Notes: generated by a model not told the origin, from the letters alone. A stretch of DNA of 56,929 bases from Phycisphaerales bacterium (GCA_022843045.1 JALHOJ010000018.1:1-56929); one strand, 5' to 3'. Shown: positions 24,813 to 33,493, counted from the stretch's first letter. Numbers and translations are program-made.

Positions 24813-25469
24813 TCAGCGACGACGACGGGCGAGGAGGAGGCCGCCGAGGCCGCCGAGGGCCAGGGCACCGGGGGATGGCACGTCGACGAACCCACAGCCG
24901 ATGAGGTCGACGCCGTACTCGCCGATGGGGCCGGCCGTGCCTTGCCAGCCGGTGTGCGGCAGCAAGCCCCCGACGCCATCGGGACCAGAGGTCTCGCCTT
25001 CGGTGGTGAAGTTGAAGATGCGTCCGCCGTTGCTGCTGGGCCACCAGCCGGGCACGGCGATGGCGATGGCATAGATGCCCGGGTTGTTGACGGCGGCCTG
25101 AGTGCCGTCGTTGGAAGCGCTGGTGAGTGCGCCGGACTCGGTGCGGGCGATCAGGCCGAAGCCCTCGTTGGCTTGGGTGACGTTGAAGAGGAAGAGGCCG
25201 ACCTGGCCCACACTGGAGGTGACGGTGATGCTGAAGGCCTGGGGATTGTCGATGCGGATGAGGTACATGTCCTCGTAGTCGTTCTCGCCAAAGCCTGCGG
25301 CGAACTCGCCCGAGATGGAGTCGATGGCACCGACGCCCAGGGTGCGCTGGGCGGAGCCTGCGAACTTGCCGGCGTCGCCGATTTCCTGCCAATCGGGGCC
25401 CGCGAGGGCGACGGTGGTGGCGGCAACGCTGAGGGCGAGGCCGATGGTGGAGGTGGAGCGGATGGTCAT
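24813..25469 (-). CDS. Exported PEP-CTERM-like protein, paralog 2
   Basis: A 218-residue paralog of the 23918-24574 product, co-linear throughout (PDWQEIGDAGKFAGSAQRTL; GVGAIDSISGEFAAG is identical in both). Signal peptide STIGLALSVAATTVALAG; tail VPSPGALALGGLGGLLLARRRR. ATG 25469 follows AGGAAAGG on the minus strand. Tandem duplication with separate terminators suggests independent expression. Differences concentrate in the middle (GRYPVSTLG versus GWWPSSNGG), perhaps ligand-facing loops; this is inference. Confidence 0.85.
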   Translation of the reverse strand: MTIRSTSTIGLALSVAATTVALAGPDWQEIGDAGKFAGSAQRTLGVGAIDSISGEFAAGFGENDYEDMYLIRIDNPQAFSITVTSSVGQVGLFLFNVTQANEGFGLIARTESGALTSASNDGTQAAVNNPGIYAIAIAVPGWWPSSNGGRIFNFTTEGETSGPDGVGGLLPHTGWQGTAGPIGEYGVDLIGCGFVDVPSPGALALGGLGGLLLARRRR

Positions 25470-25760
25470 GTCTGGTCTTTCCTTTCCTGCTGCTCTTTGC
25501 TGGCGATCCGGGTGCGGAGCGCGATCCCAAACGCGGCTGGCTCACCGCGAGATTCCACGCGAATCAACGTGCACGAACGCCGCGATCGCCATGGGGCGAG
25601 CGCGGGCGCAGCGGTCACGCAGTTCTTGCGTTGGGAATGTGCACGATGCTGGGGGAAGTGCAAACGAAGTTGGGAGATTTCCTACGAGTTTGGCGAGGAA
25701 ACGTGGTGTGCGGTGTGGAGGGACGAGCGAACTTTTGCCGCACGGCGCCCAAACTTGTGC

Positions 25761-25789
25761 TTGCGGAACTGGGAGAGTTCCGATAGGCT
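25761..25789 (+). promoter_or_regulatory. Putative promoter for the histone-like gene
   Basis: TTGCGG, a 17-base spacer and TAGGCT. It lies in the 398-base gap 25470-25867 between divergent genes, which otherwise shows no gene or repeat. The start would be near 25796, giving a leader of about 70 bases before ATG 25868. Confidence 0.4.
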
Positions 25790-25867
25790 GGTGGTTATCA
25801 GAGTCGCGCGGTCAACGGGCCTTTGGAGGGCTTGCGGGCGGCGCGGAGTTGAAGGGAATCAAGAGTT

Positions 25868-26104
25868 ATGGCCAAACGCACGACGCATCGTTCTTCCTCT
25901 GGCAAAAAGCTGTACGCGGTCCGGGCTGCGGACGGGAGCTTCAAGGACATTCAGCAGTATGAGAACGCGCACCGCGCGGACCTCGCCGCGAAGAGCAAGG
26001 CTGAGAAGGCCGGGAAGAAGACGGGCAAGAAGAAGGCCGCCAAGAAGGCCGCCAAGAAGGCTGGCAAGAAGGCCGGCAAGAAGAAGGCCAGCAAGAAGAA
26101 GTAA
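25868..26104 (+). CDS. Small Lys-rich histone-like protein
   Basis: A 78-residue basic protein. The N-terminal half (KKLYAVRAADGSFKDIQQYE) is a compact conserved-looking segment. The C-terminal half is nearly all Lys, Ala and Gly in KKAAKKAGKKAGKKK-type repeats, like the tail of histone H1 and bacterial H1-like nucleoid proteins. DNA binding and a nucleoid role are inferred from composition. The tail is encoded by AAGAAGGCC-type triplet repeats, prone to length change. No membrane or export signal. AAGGGA lies upstream of the ATG at long spacing. A 12-bp inverted repeat lies downstream. Confidence 0.75.
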   Translation: MAKRTTHRSSSGKKLYAVRAADGSFKDIQQYENAHRADLAAKSKAEKAGKKTGKKKAAKKAAKKAGKKAGKKKASKKK

Positions 26105-26161
26105 GGCCTGGATCTGATCCTTCGCTCGCGGGTTTTGAGACGCGAGCATGACGCAGGAGAT

Positions 26162-26206
26162 CGCCGCCCCGGTCACGGATCAATTTGGTCCGGAACCGGG
26201 GCGGCG
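26162..26206 (+). terminator. Strong GC-rich inverted repeat, possible terminator
   Basis: CGCCGCCCCGGT (26162-26173) is the exact complement of ACCGGGGCGGCG (26195-26206). The loop contains a further CGGA/TCCG pairing around TCAATTTGG. Only TT follows, so intrinsic termination is doubtful. It may block RNA 3' decay or cap the histone-like transcript. Confidence 0.4.
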
Positions 26207-26337
26207 TTGCGCTCGGAGGGAGTGGTGGGTGTTGCGTGCAGGCAACGCGGCGGCGGGGAGAGACGCACGGCATGGCTGCTGGTGCGGAATAGTGGGGCAT
26301 GGTCGCCCGGGCATGGTGTTCGCACCAGGGTGAGATC

Positions 26338-26781
26338 ATGGGACATGTGCAAATCGGGCAACATTTCGGGGGCTATCCGCGCTTTTGTTTTCGGGCGGGA
26401 CGGGTGGTCCTCTGGTGCGCTGCGAGCGTGATCGGGGCGGGCATTGGGCTGGGCGGGTGCGCGAGTGAAGTGCCTCGGTACAGCAGTGGGCTGTGGGTTG
26501 GGGATCAGGGCCACGCGAACGAAGTGGTGTTTGACGGCGAGGCGGTGGCGCTGGCGCGCGAGGCCAACGGCGTTGAAGTCGCGGTTGCGCCCTGGCGGGA
26601 TGAGCAGCTCGGCATTCGCGGGCCGGAGTCGGCTTATGAGCAGGCGGCGTGGCCAGACTGGCGCCGACCCACGCTCGACAGGCCCGGCCGGGTCTGGTTC
26701 TCGACGCAGACGAACTCGTACGTGTACTTCCGGCAGGAAGGCGTGCAGTATCGGAGTGAGCGGCGGTATTGGGTGCCGTAG
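26338..26781 (+). CDS. Small putative lipoprotein
   Basis: A 147-residue protein with a long N-region, hydrophobic segment VVLWCAASVIGAGIG and lipobox LGGC, so it is probably lipid-anchored. The mature part (YSSGLWVGDQGHANEVVFDG through SERRYWVP) has no family I recognise; it is rich in Trp, Tyr and charged residues. ATG 26338 follows AGGGTGAG at good spacing. The gene ends 13 bases before a palindromic repeat and 224 bases before flgI; a flagellar link is not shown. Confidence 0.65.
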   Translation: MGHVQIGQHFGGYPRFCFRAGRVVLWCAASVIGAGIGLGGCASEVPRYSSGLWVGDQGHANEVVFDGEAVALAREANGVEVAVAPWRDEQLGIRGPESAYEQAAWPDWRRPTLDRPGRVWFSTQTNSYVYFRQEGVQYRSERRYWVP

Positions 26782-26794
26782 CCCCTGGAGATTC

Positions 26795-26956
26795 GATTTC
26801 AGCACCGAGACACAGAGATTGGGAGCAAGAGGAGAAGAAGAAAAGAGAAAAGAGAGGGAAGGCGGCGGGACGAACGGTCAACTCGTGTGGAATCGCAATC
26901 AATCAGTTCCCTCTCCTCTTCCTCCTCTTCTCTGTGTCTCTGTGCTGAAATAGATC
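26795..26956. repeat. Family A palindromic repeat, copy 1
   Basis: Left arm GATTTCAGCACCGAGACACA then GAGATTGGGAGCAAGAGGAG; right arm CTCTTCTCTGTGTCTCTGTG then CTGAAATAGATC. The arms are inverted complements around a purine-rich loop of about 80 bases, the longest of the five copies. It fills most of the gap before flgI and ends 49 bases before its start codon. Confidence 0.85.
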
Positions 26957-27005
26957 GTGCCTGAGCGATCGTGCACATGGCATCGCCGTTGCGTCCGGGC
27001 CTTGC

Positions 27006-28145
27006 ATGAGACGCGTGCTATCCGTGATTTCGGGGCTTGGGGCTGGTTGTTGCGCGTGGGTGGTGATTGCTGCGCTGATGGCTTGGACGCCCAGCGCGCA
27101 CGGGGGCAGCACGGTCAAGGAACTTGCACGCATCGAGGGGCAGGGCGAATCGGTGCTGCGCGGCGTGGGGCTGGTGATTGGGTTGCCTGGGACGGGGGAT
27201 TCGTCCAAGGACCTTGCGGTGGCGCGGCCGCTGGTTGCGCTGCTCAAGAACAACGGGCAAGGGATCGGGCTGCCTGAGGAAGTCACCAAGGGCAAGAGCG
27301 AGATCAAGTCGATCGCGCTGGTCAGCGTGACGGCGACAGTGCGGCGGGATGGTGCCCGCGCGGACGACACGATTGACGTCACGGTGAGCACGCTGAACAC
27401 GGCGAGCAGCCTGAAGGGTGGCGAGCTGTATCTGACGAGCATGCAGGGGCCGCTGCCGGGAAGCCCGGTGTACGCCATTGCGCAGGGGAAGATCGAACTT
27501 GAGGATGACAGCGTGCCGACCAGCGGGCGGGTGCGGGGCGGGGCGCGGATGATTCGCGACATTCTGATGCCGGAAGTCGGGGATTCGTTCAATCTCGTGC
27601 TGGATGCGCCGTTCGCCGGCTGGGGGGCTGCGAGCGCGGTGGCGGAGGCGATTCAGGACAGCGTGGTGGTGGCGGGGCGGGCCAACCCAGACGCGCCGAC
27701 GGTGGCGAAGGTACTGGATGATCGGCGGATCGCGGTCACGGTGCCTCGGGAGGAACGAAGCAACAAGGCGCTGTTTCTGGCCCAGGTTCTGGGCACGGAA
27801 GTCAAGACGGAGTTCCTGGATCTGCCCGCTCAGGTGATCGTGAACTCACGGAGCGGGGCGATCATCGTGACGGGGAACGTGACGATTTCGCCGGTGGCGA
27901 TCACGCACAAGGACCTGCAGATCACGACGACAAGCCCAACGCCCGTGGCGAGCCCGCAGAATCCGATTACGAAGAGGGGGCGGTGGACGGATCTGGCAAC
28001 GGCACCGAAGGCGGGAGAGGCAGCGCGGTTGACCGACTTGCTGGCGGCCCTGGACAAGTTGAGCGTGCCTGCGGCGGATCAGATCCAGATTCTCCAGATG
28101 CTGCATAAGACGGGCAAGCTGGAAGCGAAGCTGGTGGTGGATTGA
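27006..28145 (+). CDS. flgI: Flagellar P-ring protein FlgI
   Basis: A 379-residue periplasmic P-ring subunit. Signal peptide (WVVIAALMAWTPSAHGG) then the family start VKELARIEGQGESVLRGVGLVIGLPGTGD. Other FlgI-like segments: KSIALVSVTATV, TIDVTVSTLN, LKGGELYLTSMQG, VIVNSRSGAIIVTGNVTISP and the C-terminal LTDLLAALDKLSVPAADQIQ. Length agrees with the family. A P-ring implies a periplasm and a peptidoglycan-spanning rod. There is no clear Shine-Dalgarno before ATG 27006. It is first in the flagellar block; repeats flank it on both sides. Confidence 0.92.
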   Translation: MRRVLSVISGLGAGCCAWVVIAALMAWTPSAHGGSTVKELARIEGQGESVLRGVGLVIGLPGTGDSSKDLAVARPLVALLKNNGQGIGLPEEVTKGKSEIKSIALVSVTATVRRDGARADDTIDVTVSTLNTASSLKGGELYLTSMQGPLPGSPVYAIAQGKIELEDDSVPTSGRVRGGARMIRDILMPEVGDSFNLVLDAPFAGWGAASAVAEAIQDSVVVAGRANPDAPTVAKVLDDRRIAVTVPREERSNKALFLAQVLGTEVKTEFLDLPAQVIVNSRSGAIIVTGNVTISPVAITHKDLQITTTSPTPVASPQNPITKRGRWTDLATAPKAGEAARLTDLLAALDKLSVPAADQIQILQMLHKTGKLEAKLVVD

Positions 28146-28158
28146 GTCTGTGGTGATT

Positions 28159-28298
28159 CGATTTCAGCACAGAGACACAGAGACTGGGAGAAAGAGGAGA
28201 ACAGGGCTGGGTCAAGAAGTCGCGCGGATTCAGAACTCCACGCACACTCCTTTCTTCCTCATCTTTCTCCTGATCTCTGTGTCTCTGTGCTGAAATCG
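28159..28298. repeat. Family A palindromic repeat, copy 2
   Basis: CGATTTCAGCACAGAGACAC at the left end and its exact complement at the right end (GTGTCTCTGTGCTGAAATCG). The arms extend inward through GGGAGAAAGAGGAGAA and TTCTTCCTCATCTTTCTCCT. The loop of about 50 bases does not match other copies beyond a weak CAGGG start. It lies between flgI and the flgJ-like gene. Confidence 0.9.
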
Positions 28299-28332
28299 AA
28301 GGGCGTTTGACGTCCGATTCGAGGTGAACCTG

Positions 28333-28788
28333 ATGCGGGTTGAGAGTGCACAAACTGGGTTGTCGGCGTTGACGTCGCGGGATGCGGCGCGGGCCTCAGA
28401 TCAGCGGATTTTTGCGTCGGTGCTGTCCAAGGCTCGCCAGGATGCTCCGCTGGATCCGGTGCAGGCGGCGACCGAAGGTGCAGAGAACCTGATCTCCGTG
28501 GCGTTGGTGCAGCCGGTGATTTCGAAGATGCGGGAGAGCACGTGGGCCGCCGAGCCGTTCAAGCCGACGAGCGGGGAGAAGAGCTTTCGGGGGATGCTGG
28601 ACAACGCGTTTGCGCTGAAGCTGGTGCGGAGCGGCAATTGGGCATTGGTGGAGAAGGTGAAGGAGCGGATGCTGGAGCGGGTGAAGGCGGGGGGCGGAGG
28701 AGAGGTGCAGAAGGCGATCGCGGAGGGGGCGGAGCTACGAGGAGAAACGCGGAGGGGTGGGTTGGGTGATGGAGTGGGGGCGCGATGA
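28333..28788 (+). CDS. FlgJ-like rod-binding protein
   Basis: A 151-residue protein resembling the N-terminal rod-binding domain of FlgJ. The region GAENLISVALVQPVISKMRE followed by FRGMLDNAFALKLVRSGNWALVEKV matches the pattern of a helix with KxMR followed by the MLD..LA..L..... signature. The peptidoglycan-hydrolase domain of enterobacterial FlgJ is absent, as in many phyla. ATG 28333 has GAGGTG just upstream. The stop overlaps the next start by 4 bases (ATGA). Position after flgI supports a rod-assembly role. Divergence makes the call moderate. Confidence 0.65.
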   Translation: MRVESAQTGLSALTSRDAARASDQRIFASVLSKARQDAPLDPVQAATEGAENLISVALVQPVISKMRESTWAAEPFKPTSGEKSFRGMLDNAFALKLVRSGNWALVEKVKERMLERVKAGGGGEVQKAIAEGAELRGETRRGGLGDGVGAR

Positions 28789-29345
28789 AGACGAACGTGA
28801 TGCAGGCGAACGCTTCAACGAATTCGATGAGTCCCGCGGTGCTCGCCGAGGCTTTGGGGAGCCTTTTGCGGGACTTTACCGACGTTTATGAGCGACTCGC
28901 GGCCAGCGTGGCGGGGCATCGGGAGGCGATTCGACGGGCGGATGCGAAGGCGATCGCGGCGGCAACGAACGAGCAGCAGCGGCTGACGCGGGACGCCGCG
29001 GCGTGTGATCAGCGGCGGCGGGAGTTGGTCGCACGAAGCGTGCGGGCGTTTGCGACGCTTGCGGGGACGCCTGTGGAGAAGGTCACGCTCAGCGATCTGG
29101 CCAAGTGCACGCCCGGAGACGTGCGGGGCAAGCTCGCAGCGGCGGCGGCGACGCTGCGGGCTCTGGTGACGCGGGTGTCGCAGGAGGCTGCGAGCCTTCG
29201 AAGCGCGACGATGACGCTGATGGCCCACATGGAAGGGATGGTGCGGCAGGTGGGCAAGACGCTGTCGCACGCGGGGACGTATTCGCGGCGCGGGGTGGTG
29301 GAGGCTGGGGGCGTGGTGGTGGGGGCGGTGGATCTGGCTGGGTAG
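28785..29345 (+). CDS. FlgN-like flagellar export chaperone
   Basis: A 186-residue, mostly helical protein. The N-terminal LGSLLRDFTDVYERLAASVA and EAIRRADAKAIAAATNEQQR fit the FlgN pattern of a long amphipathic helix with an EQ/E-rich segment that binds the hook-associated proteins FlgK and FlgL. Both predicted clients are encoded next. The gene is translationally coupled to the FlgJ-like gene through ATGA. It is cytoplasmic, without signal or membrane segment. The call rests on context plus helix pattern, since FlgN is poorly conserved. Confidence 0.65.
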   Translation: MKTNVMQANASTNSMSPAVLAEALGSLLRDFTDVYERLAASVAGHREAIRRADAKAIAAATNEQQRLTRDAAACDQRRRELVARSVRAFATLAGTPVEKVTLSDLAKCTPGDVRGKLAAAAATLRALVTRVSQEAASLRSATMTLMAHMEGMVRQVGKTLSHAGTYSRRGVVEAGGVVVGAVDLAG

Positions 29346-29348
29346 CCA

Positions 29349-29440
29349 TAAAGCGAAAAGCTGTAAAGCGAAAAGCGATCAATGAAGACGCATCGAAGCA
29401 GCCTTCATTTTCGCTTTTCGCTTTGTTGCTTTTCGCTTTC
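29349..29440. repeat. Family E palindromic repeat (AAGCGAAAAGC)
   Basis: Left arm ATAAAGCGAAAAGC-TGT-AAAGCGAAAAGCG, right arm TTTTCGCTTTTCGCTTTGTTG then CTTTTCGCTTTCGG, around a loop of about 30 bases. Each arm is two copies of an 11-nt unit. It occupies the flgN-flgK gap. A one-armed related run (AGAAAACGAAAAACGAAAG) is at about 41356-41375 after the recombinase gene. Confidence 0.75.
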
Positions 29441-29478
29441 GGCTCCGCCGCTGGCCCGCCATTTGCGTCCTGCCCTGC

Positions 29479-31212
29479 ATGAGCCTCACGGCGGCACTCA
29501 ACGTCGGGCGGACTGGACTGAATGCGAGTCAGATCGGCATTCAGGTCGCCGGTAACAACATGGCGAACGCGGCGACGCCCGGGTACTCCCGGCAGATCGC
29601 GCGATTGAATCCGCTGCGTGGGGGCGGGGCGGTGCCGCAGATTTCGATCGGCGCGGGCGTGGTCGTGTCATCGATTGAGCGTCAGGTTGATCGGGCGATG
29701 CAGGAGCGGCTGTGGGCGACGGGCAGCGATCAGGCCGGGGCCAACGCGCTGCTGAGTTTGTACAGCCAGGTGGAGTCGATCCTTGGCGAACTGGGTGACA
29801 ACGACTTCTCGAGCCAACTGACTCAGTTCTTCCGCAGTTGGTCCGAGCGAGCCAACCAGACGCAATCGTCGGCGGCGGTGGTGCAGGAAGGCGAGAAGCT
29901 CGCGAGCTTTGTGCGGCGCGTGAACAGCGATCTGGTGCGGCAGCGCGGGCAGATCGATGAGCAGCTTTCGGGGATGGTCGCGCAGGCGAACTCCATCATC
30001 GAGCAGATTGCCTCGATGAACCAGGCGATCAGCGACGCGGAGGTCAATGGGCAGCCGGCGAACGTGCTGCGGGATTCGCGGGATCAGTTGGTGACGAATC
30101 TGTCCGAGATCCTGCCGGTGAATGTGGTGGATCGCGGGCGCGAGGGGATGGATGTGCTGATCGGGTCGATCCCGGTGGTGCTGGGAAGCCAGGCCCGCGG
30201 GATGGAGCTGCGGCGGGTGACGACGCCTGAGGGAGATTTGGATGTCAGCGTGGTGACGCGCAACGACGGGTCGCGATTGGATATCCAGTCGGGATCGATC
30301 GGGGCGTTGCTCGCGAGCCGCGGGGGCGTGGTTGAGGATGTGATCGGGCAGCTCGACAACGTGACGCAGCAACTGATCTGGGAAGTGAACAAGCTGCACA
30401 GCACGGGGACGACGACGGCGGGGTATCAGAGTTTGTCGGGGACGCAGGCGGTGGCGCTGGCGGATCGGACGCGGGCGATCAATGACCCGCTGAACGCGAC
30501 GTTTGGTGCCTTGCCGTTCTCGGCGAGCAATGGTGGGTTTGTCGTGCGCGTGAAGCAGAACACGACGGGGGCGATCACGGAGCGGCGGATTGATGTTGAC
30601 TTGGATGGGGTGACGAACGCGGGGGTCGCGGGGACGACGGATGACACGACAGTGGCCCAGATCGTGGCGGGGTTGGACGCGGTGGAGGGGATCCGGGCTC
30701 GGTTTAACGCTCAGGGGCAGGTGGAGATCACGGCGGAGGAGGGGTTCAGCTTCAACTTTCAAGACGATTCGTCGGGTGTGCTGGCGGCGCTGGGCGTGAA
30801 CGCGTTCTTCACGGGGACCAACGCGGCGACGATCGGGGTGCGCAGTGACCTTGCGACCGACCCCACGCGGCTTGCGTCCGGGCGGATCGTCGAGGGGCAG
30901 TTGGTGGAGAACGGCACCGCGCTGGGCATCGCGCGGTTGCAGAGCGAGAGCACGGGGCTGGGCGCTGCGATTCCAGAAATCTGGCGGCAGACGGTGCAGC
31001 GGGTGTCGGCGTCGGTGGCGCAAGCGACCAGCGCGGCTCAGGCTGCGGGCGTGGTGCGCGAGAGCCTGGAAAGCCAGGTCGCGGCGGTGTCGGGCGTGAG
31101 CATCGACGAAGAGTCGGTGAATCTGCTGCAGTTCCAGCGGCAGTATCAGGCGTCGGCACGCCTGATCAGCGTGGTGGATGAGATGACGCAGACGTTGATC
31201 TCGCTGATCTGA
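29479..31212 (+). CDS. flgK: Flagellar hook-associated protein 1 FlgK
   Basis: A 577-residue hook-filament junction protein. The N-terminus LNVGRTGLNASQIGIQVAGNN and NMANAATPGYSRQ is the flagellar rod/hook signature. DFSSQLTQFFRSWSERANQ, NVLRDSRDQLVTNLSEI and the C-terminal SIDEESVNLLQFQRQYQASA (heptad region) are family hallmarks. The central part (about 270-480) contains the variable domain. ATG 29479 has no evident Shine-Dalgarno, and the repeat in the upstream gap ends 38 bases before it. Exported through the flagellar apparatus, so no signal peptide. Confidence 0.95.
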   Translation: MSLTAALNVGRTGLNASQIGIQVAGNNMANAATPGYSRQIARLNPLRGGGAVPQISIGAGVVVSSIERQVDRAMQERLWATGSDQAGANALLSLYSQVESILGELGDNDFSSQLTQFFRSWSERANQTQSSAAVVQEGEKLASFVRRVNSDLVRQRGQIDEQLSGMVAQANSIIEQIASMNQAISDAEVNGQPANVLRDSRDQLVTNLSEILPVNVVDRGREGMDVLIGSIPVVLGSQARGMELRRVTTPEGDLDVSVVTRNDGSRLDIQSGSIGALLASRGGVVEDVIGQLDNVTQQLIWEVNKLHSTGTTTAGYQSLSGTQAVALADRTRAINDPLNATFGALPFSASNGGFVVRVKQNTTGAITERRIDVDLDGVTNAGVAGTTDDTTVAQIVAGLDAVEGIRARFNAQGQVEITAEEGFSFNFQDDSSGVLAALGVNAFFTGTNAATIGVRSDLATDPTRLASGRIVEGQLVENGTALGIARLQSESTGLGAAIPEIWRQTVQRVSASVAQATSAAQAAGVVRESLESQVAAVSGVSIDEESVNLLQFQRQYQASARLISVVDEMTQTLISLI

Positions 31213-31213
31213 A

Positions 31214-31241
31214 GAAGTGACGAAGTGACGGAGTGACAAAG
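31214..31241. repeat. Family G repeat (GTGACGAA) at the flgL ribosome site
   Basis: AAGTGACGAAGTGACGGAGT followed by GACAAAGC: three 9-nt units fill the flgK-flgL gap. The only Shine-Dalgarno-like GGAG (31230-31233) for flgL lies inside the repeat. No inverted arm is present. Confidence 0.6.
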
Positions 31242-31243
31242 CA

Positions 31244-33295
31244 ATGGCTTCGATTCCTCCCAACCTGACGCGGGTGCCCAACATCCTTTCTTCGAAGGTG
31301 TTTTTGTCGAACATCAATCGCAATGGGGTGTCGCTGGCGCGGGTGCAGGAGCAGATTGCGACCGGGCGCGCGATCATTCGGGCGAGCGATGACATTGTGA
31401 AGGCAAGCACCATCGGCGTGCTGGATGACCGCCTGGAGATCACCGACCAGCTCAAGCGCAACCTCGATCACGCGCGGAGTTCGCTCAACGTGCTCGACAA
31501 CACGTTTGACGAGGCCTTGGGCGTGGCTCAGGAAGCGCGAGACATCTCCAGCGATCAGGCGAACCTGACGAGCAGCCCCGCGGAACGGGCCGCGCAAGCG
31601 ACGGTGATTGATCAGATGCTGGTGGCGATGATGAACATCGCCAATCGCGAAGGGGTCGCGGGGTACCTGCTGGGAGGCACGACCTCGACGATCGCGCCGG
31701 TGCAGGGGTTTTACAACTACTTCCGGTACTCGGGACAGGGCAACGGGCTCACGACCGACACGGGACAGGCTTCTGCGGTGCCGATTACGGTGGGCGGGAG
31801 CGCGATTGCGCGGGCCAGTTCGCGGGTGCGGGCGGATGTGGACCTCAATCCGAGTCTCACGCGGGACACGCGGCTGACGGATGTTCGCGGCGGGCGGGCG
31901 CTGGGCGTGTCGCTGGGGCCGATTGAGTTGTCGATCAACAGTGGGACGAGGATTCGGGTTGAGACCACGGGGAGCGACACGATCGGGGACGTGCTGGACC
32001 GCGTGCAGAACGCGATCCGGGCGTATGAGACGGAGACGGGGACGACGGTGCTGGGGCCTGGCGGGGTGCGGACCAATGGCGGGGCGATCTCCTTCGACCT
32101 TGCCGGCGCGAACACGGTCCAGGTATTTGACATTGGGACGGGGATTACGGGGCGGGACCTGGGGCTCGTGACCGAGCCAGTCACGGTGTACAACCCGAGT
32201 GCGCCCACCGGGCTGGACCTCAATCCCAAGATCACGCTGCGGACCGAACTCTCGGCTTTGCAGGGGGTCACGCTGCCGCTGGGCCGGATTCGAGTGGCGA
32301 ACGCAGGGCGGGCGGCGGTGGTGGACTTGACCAATGCGCAGACGGTGCAGGACGTCAAGAACGCGATTGAGGGGTCGAACCTGGGGTTGCGGGTGGACAT
32401 CAACGCGAGTGGCACGGCGTTGGACGTCTTGACTGAGGTCGCCAGCGGCTCGCAGAACAGCATGTCGATCGGGGAGTACCTGGGTGGCGATACTGCGGCT
32501 CGGCTGGGCATTCGGTCGTTTGGGGCGACAACGCGGGTCAGCGATATGAACTTCGGGCGGGGCGTTGAGGTCGTCGATGGGCAGTCGCCGCCTGCGGGTG
32601 GGCAGGTGAACGTTGATCTCAATGCGGACTTTGCGATCACGCTGGGCAACGGGGCCCAGACGCGGATCGTGATTGACCTGCGGCCGACGGACCTGACGAC
32701 GGTGCAGAACGTCGTGGATGTGATCAACAACCAGATTCAGACCCAGCTGGCCGCGGCGGGCGTGGCGGGGACGGCGTTGGTGGCGGGGCTGGCGAGCGAC
32801 GGGAACGGGATCACGCTCCGACAGGATCCGTCGTTTGCGAACCGGGTGACGGTCTTGCCCGAGAACAACTCGCGGGCGGCGGAGCAGTTGGGGCTGTTCA
32901 ACGGAACCTGGGACGCGACGACGGGGACGTTGCAGGGCGAGGATCGGGCGAAGGTGCGGAGCGAGAGTTTGTTCAGCGCGTTGGTGGACCTTCGGGAGGC
33001 CCTTCGGACCAACGACGTGTCTGGCATCGCGCTTGCGGGGGAACAGTTGGGATCGCTCGGCGATGAGCTCGCGGAAACGCGGGGTCTGGTCGGGAGTTTC
33101 CAGCAACGGGTCGATTCGGCTCTCACGCGGGAGACGGATCGCTCGGTGCTCGACGAGGCGACGCGGTCGTCGCTTCGGGACTTGGACCTTGCGGAGGCCG
33201 CGACGCGGTACAGCCTGCTGCAGACGCAGTATCAGGCTGGATTGCAGACGACGGCGGCGGCGCAGCGGCTGAGTTTGTTGGATTTCCTGCGGTAG
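31244..33295 (+). CDS. flgL: Flagellar hook-associated protein 3 FlgL, enlarged
   Basis: A 683-residue FlgL, about twice the usual 300 residues. The N-terminal coiled part (VQEQIATGRAIIRASDDIVK, LNVLDNTFDEALGVAQEARD) and the C-terminal RDLDLAEAATRYSLLQTQYQ match FlgL and flagellin D0/D1 helices. The extra 350 central residues (about 190-560) contain two or three flagellin-IN-like repeats (GTRIRVETTGSDTIGDVLDR; NAQTVQDVKNAIEG; DLTTVQNVVDVINN), so the junction protein should carry a large surface domain. It is translated 31 bases after flgK. Confidence 0.92.
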   Translation: MASIPPNLTRVPNILSSKVFLSNINRNGVSLARVQEQIATGRAIIRASDDIVKASTIGVLDDRLEITDQLKRNLDHARSSLNVLDNTFDEALGVAQEARDISSDQANLTSSPAERAAQATVIDQMLVAMMNIANREGVAGYLLGGTTSTIAPVQGFYNYFRYSGQGNGLTTDTGQASAVPITVGGSAIARASSRVRADVDLNPSLTRDTRLTDVRGGRALGVSLGPIELSINSGTRIRVETTGSDTIGDVLDRVQNAIRAYETETGTTVLGPGGVRTNGGAISFDLAGANTVQVFDIGTGITGRDLGLVTEPVTVYNPSAPTGLDLNPKITLRTELSALQGVTLPLGRIRVANAGRAAVVDLTNAQTVQDVKNAIEGSNLGLRVDINASGTALDVLTEVASGSQNSMSIGEYLGGDTAARLGIRSFGATTRVSDMNFGRGVEVVDGQSPPAGGQVNVDLNADFAITLGNGAQTRIVIDLRPTDLTTVQNVVDVINNQIQTQLAAAGVAGTALVAGLASDGNGITLRQDPSFANRVTVLPENNSRAAEQLGLFNGTWDATTGTLQGEDRAKVRSESLFSALVDLREALRTNDVSGIALAGEQLGSLGDELAETRGLVGSFQQRVDSALTRETDRSVLDEATRSSLRDLDLAEAATRYSLLQTQYQAGLQTTAAAQRLSLLDFLR

Positions 33296-33323
33296 TCAAG
33301 GCCATCAGTAGACAGAGGTTGAT

Positions 33324-33452
33324 CGATTTCAGCACAGAGACACAGAGATCAGGAGAAAGAGGAGAAGAGAGCAGGGTGCGTGAGGGAATGGACGTCGGGA
33401 TTTCGGTTTTCTCCTTTTCCTCCTCGTCTTTGTGTCTCTGTGCTGAAGTTCG
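33324..33452. repeat. Family A palindromic repeat, copy 3
   Basis: CGATTTCAGCACAGAGACAC-AGAGATC on the left, TTTGTGTCTCTGTGCTGAAG-TTCG on the right, loop of about 45 bases. It separates flgL from fliW and ends 41 bases before the fliW start. Confidence 0.85.
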
Positions 33453-33493
33453 AGTGTGTTGGACAGTATTTCACTTGCAGCGGAGCGTGCAAC

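Noticed and set aside
24942-26117. Plus-strand frame spanning the second PEP-CTERM-like gene and the histone-like gene
   Set aside because: Shadow frame across three features; the embedded genes have proper starts and family features.
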